Shown: positions 40,267 to 42,424 of the stretch, in pieces
Layout of the letters: every line of letters starts with the position of its first letter
Numbering within the stretch: the stretch's first letter is position 1
From: Planctomycetia bacterium
GTDB lineage: Bacteria > Planctomycetota > MHYJ01 > WSZJ01
Direction: 5' to 3'
Length of the DNA stretch: 42,424 nucleotides
NCBI GenBank assembly: GCA_020849035.1
Contig: JADLHC010000250.1
Coordinates: 1 to 42,424 of the forward strand
Notes under the pieces: generated by a model
What the model was told of the DNA's origin: nothing
Databases searched by the model: none
The model's input: the letters and a program-made list of their open reading frames with translations, nothing else
Translations under genes and position numbers: made by a program

Positions 40267-41522
40267 CGCGTCACCTCCGCCACGGCGGGCTGCGCCGCGA
40301 GCTTCATCTCCATCCGCACGGCCCTCACGCCGCACATCAGCACGAACCACACCAGCGCGATCGGCAGGAGGACCTTCCAGCACAGGTGCATGAGCTGGTC
40401 GACGCGGTAGCGGGGGAGGGTCCAGCGCATGTGGATCATGACGAGCACGAAGAAGTAGCTCTTGATGAAGAACCAGGCGAAGCCTTCGAGGAAGCGGAGG
40501 ACCATGCCGAGGTGGCCCATGCCGCCGAAGAGCTGCTCGGTGAGCTGGACGGGGTAAGGCGGGAGGGGCCCGCCGAGGAACATCGTGGTGGCGATGGCGC
40601 CGACGGCGAACATGTTCGAGTACTCGGCCATGAAGAAGAACGACCAGCGGAAGCCGGAGTACTCGGTGTGGTAGCCGGAGACGAGCTCGGACTCGCCCTC
40701 GGGGAGGTCGAAGGGCGTGCGGTTGACCTCGGCGCATCCGCCGATGAAGTAGATGACGAACGGGACGATCATGAGGCCGCCGTAGCGGAAGACGTACCAG
40801 CCGAGGGCGCCGGCCTTCTCGATCCCGTACCCGCTGCGCTGGGCGTTGACGATGTCGGTCATGTTCATCGTGCCGGCGAGCATGACGGCGGTCATGAGCG
40901 AGATCGCCACCGGGATCTCATAGCTCACGATCTGCGACGCGCTGCGCATCCCGCCGAACAGCGCCCACTTGTTCGCGCTGCCCCATCCGGCCATGAGGAT
41001 GCCGGGGACGACGAGCGAGCTGATCCCGAGGACGTAGAAGATGCCGATGTTGAAGTTCACCGCGCGGAAGTTGAACGACACCGGGAGCACCGCGAACGCC
41101 GCGAACGATCCCGCCATCACCACGTACGGCGACGCCCGGAACAGGAACTTGTCCGCCTTCGCCGGGATGATGTCTTCCTTCGTGAACAGCTTCAGCCCGT
41201 CCGCCGCGAACTGCAGCAGCCCGCCGGGGATCAGCCGCCCGATCGCCTTGACCGGCCCGATGTCGCCCATCCGCCCGATCCATCGCGTCACCGGCAGCGC
41301 GTCGAGCAGGCTGCGGAATCCCACGCGGTTCGGGCCCCAGCGGTACTGCGCGCGCCCCGCCATGCGCCGCTCGATGTACGTGCTGATCCCCGTCAGCGGC
41401 GCCACCAGCGTGTTCAGGATGCCGAACGCCACCACGAAGACGATCGCCACGTACACGACCCAGTCCGGCCAGCCCTTCGTAAAGGGCAGGACGTTGTGGG
41501 CGAACGTGATGACCGGATGCAC
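40263..41522 (-). CDS. nuoH: NADH-quinone oxidoreductase subunit H
   Basis: A 419-residue quinone-channel subunit with about eight membrane helices. ISTYIERRMAGRAQYRWGPNRVG and LQFAADGLKLFTKEDIIPA are the conserved quinone-side segments, and EVNRTPFDLPEGESELVSGYHTEYSG is the diagnostic acidic loop. A GTG start at 41522 abuts the NuoA stop with no gap. In most bacteria NuoB, C, D and others lie between A and H, and NuoI follows H; here they are absent. The loop at 305-345 (FLGGPLPPYPVQ) is a little longer than usual. Confidence 0.95.
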   Translation of the reverse strand: MHPVITFAHNVLPFTKGWPDWVVYVAIVFVVAFGILNTLVAPLTGISTYIERRMAGRAQYRWGPNRVGFRSLLDALPVTRWIGRMGDIGPVKAIGRLIPGGLLQFAADGLKLFTKEDIIPAKADKFLFRASPYVVMAGSFAAFAVLPVSFNFRAVNFNIGIFYVLGISSLVVPGILMAGWGSANKWALFGGMRSASQIVSYEIPVAISLMTAVMLAGTMNMTDIVNAQRSGYGIEKAGALGWYVFRYGGLMIVPFVIYFIGGCAEVNRTPFDLPEGESELVSGYHTEYSGFRWSFFFMAEYSNMFAVGAIATTMFLGGPLPPYPVQLTEQLFGGMGHLGMVLRFLEGFAWFFIKSYFFVLVMIHMRWTLPRYRVDQLMHLCWKVLLPIALVWFVLMCGVRAVRMEMKLAAQPAVAEVTR

Positions 41523-41972
41523 CTAGGCCACCTCTTTCCGCGATTGCGGCCGCGCCACTTTCTCCGCCGGCGACAGGTGCTTCCGGAACGTCATGATCCA
41601 GTCCAGGTCGCCCTTTCCCCACACGTACGCCAGCCCGAACGCAAGGATGCCCACGAAGATGAGCATGTCCCAGAACAGGGCCATGCGGTAGAAGGCGTAC
41701 AGTTCGTTGAAGACGGCGGCCCAGGGGAAGAGCAGGACGACTTCGACGTCGAACACGATGAACACGAGGGCCATGACATAGAACCGGATGTTGAACTTGA
41801 TGAACGTCCCGCCGATGGGCTCTTCGCCGCACTCGTAAGGCGACAGTTTGGCCTCGTTGGGGCGGTTGGTCCTGAGGAACCAGGACACGACGCGCTGGGC
41901 GGTCATGCCGACGAGGACGAAGACGACGGCCAGCGCCAGGTAAACGAGGACGCCGACGTAATCGTATCGCAT
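41523..41972 (-). CDS. nuoA: NADH-quinone oxidoreductase subunit A
   Basis: A 149-residue subunit with three membrane helices: about 8-28 (VLVYLALAVVFVLVG), 70-95 (RFYVMALVFIVFDVEVVLLFPW) and 105-130. The signature KLSPYECGEEPIGG is complete with its conserved Cys and acidic residues. It is the first gene of the seven-gene nuo cluster. ATG 41972 is preceded by a 42-base leader and a strong promoter. Confidence 0.95.
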   Translation of the reverse strand: MRYDYVGVLVYLALAVVFVLVGMTAQRVVSWFLRTNRPNEAKLSPYECGEEPIGGTFIKFNIRFYVMALVFIVFDVEVVLLFPWAAVFNELYAFYRMALFWDMLIFVGILAFGLAYVWGKGDLDWIMTFRKHLSPAEKVARPQSRKEVA

Positions 41973-42013
41973 GCTTTGGTTTCCGACGCGAGTAGCGGCG
42001 AGCGAAGCGGCGG

Positions 42014-42043
42014 ATTCTAGGCCCGGTGGCGCGGGAGCGTCAA
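42014..42043 (-). promoter_or_regulatory. sigma70-type promoter of the nuo operon
   Basis: On the minus strand TTGACG (42038-42043) and TAGAAT (42014-42019) are 18 bases apart, each matching five of six consensus bases. Transcription would start near 42007, giving a leader of about 35 bases before NuoA. It is the best-matching promoter in the window together with the cupin promoter. Confidence 0.7.
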
Positions 42044-42119
42044 CGAAATGGGGCTGAAGCGGGCCGGGGTCGGGCGCCGACGTTAAGGAGTTGAGGAACC
42101 CGGTTTGGAGGTGGGTCGG

Positions 42120-42424
42120 ATGCTCCTGGCTGCGCACGAGATGGCCCGTCTGGCCGCGCTGGCGGCGGGGCGCCGCTCCGCTGCGCCGGGGGCGCCGGGC
42201 GGGAGCCGGCCGGGGGCGCGGAAGGGTGCGGGGAGCCAGTTCGAGGGGCACCGGGCGTACGTGGCGGGGGACGACCCGCGGACGATCGACTGGGCGGCGT
42301 ACGCGCGGACGGAGAACCTCGTGATCCGGGAGTACCGGGAGGAGGTCGAGGGGTCGCTCACCGTGCTGCTGGACGTGTCGGGCTCGATGAAGTCTTGGGG
42401 GAAGCACCTCGTGGCACGGCGGGC
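42120..42424 (+). CDS. DUF58 domain protein, N-terminal part (cut by window edge)
   Basis: ATG 42120 follows GGAGG with 8 bases spacing. The 101 visible residues carry the DUF58 signature: SQFEGHRAYVAGDDPRTIDW, RTENLVIREYREEVEG, then LLDVSGSM, which is the MIDAS-like metal motif (DxSxS) of the vWA fold. DUF58 proteins usually work beside MoxR ATPases and vWA proteins in chaperone-like or envelope complexes. The rest of the gene and any MoxR partner lie beyond the window. It is divergent from the nuo promoter. Confidence 0.85.
   Translation, partial: MLLAAHEMARLAALAAGRRSAAPGAPGGSRPGARKGAGSQFEGHRAYVAGDDPRTIDWAAYARTENLVIREYREEVEGSLTVLLDVSGSMKSWGKHLVARR

Overview
This is a high-GC (roughly 70%) bacterial chromosome segment with dense gene packing and no gap above about 220 bases. 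No rRNA, tRNA, CRISPR array or phage genes were seen. The gene content suggests a planctomycete-like bacterium: a giant Ser/Thr kinase fused to WD40 repeats with a DWG metal motif, squalene-cyclase-like toroid repeats, a remnant of an ATPase/TPR protein, DUF58, and a B12-binding-type radical SAM protein. No marker gene here fixes the phylum, so this is an inference.

Layout. The left edge (1-356) carries the start of an IS91-type transposase, cut by the window. From 429 to 17050 there is a mosaic of small units: M28 metallopeptidase; a TPR protein that looks 5'-truncated; a two-gene MacB/Lol-type ABC exporter; a secreted toroid protein; an HD-GYP/DUF502 pair; a 56-residue zinc-ribbon protein; a YkgJ cysteine-cluster protein overlapping an exported LigB/YgiD-type dioxygenase; a GAF-histidine kinase; a secreted unknown; a cupin divergent from a MarR regulator; and an archease-RtcB RNA-ligase pair in which RtcB is interrupted by a 138-residue mini-intein at its metal-binding Cys. 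From 17062 to 20021 there is a minus-strand group of unknowns, including a protein with three copies of an apparently unnamed domain and an orphan FliL-like protein. From 20115 to 32341 the plus strand carries an MFS transporter, a methyltransferase, a glycosyltransferase, a secreted protein with a possible caspase-like His/Cys pair, a pseudo-hydrolase, a radical SAM enzyme, a TPR protein, the kinase-WD40 giant and diaminopimelate decarboxylase (lysA). From 42043 down to 32952 a minus-strand operon encodes complex I membrane subunits NuoA-H-J-K-L-M-N followed by arginase. It has a recognisable sigma70-type promoter and is divergent from a DUF58 gene at the right edge.

How the genes work together. 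The nuo genes are translationally chained (overlaps of 1-4 bases or zero gap) and supply only the proton-pumping arm of complex I; B, C, D, E, F, G and I are not in the window. Archease activates RtcB, and RtcB can work only after intein excision. The MarR protein probably controls the divergent cupin, because a 10-bp palindrome touches the cupin -35 box.

Two features cut across genes. Many genes without a Shine-Dalgarno have a TACAAT/TAGAAT-like -10 element only 6-10 bases before the start codon, often inside a near-identical string ending in a C-run, which suggests leaderless transcription. Single genes also switch abruptly between blocks of C-ending and G-ending codons. The best candidates for something undescribed are the triplicated domain (17708-19480), the RtcB mini-intein, the pseudo-hydrolase that has lost both catalytic Ser and His, and the recurrent leaderless start motif.
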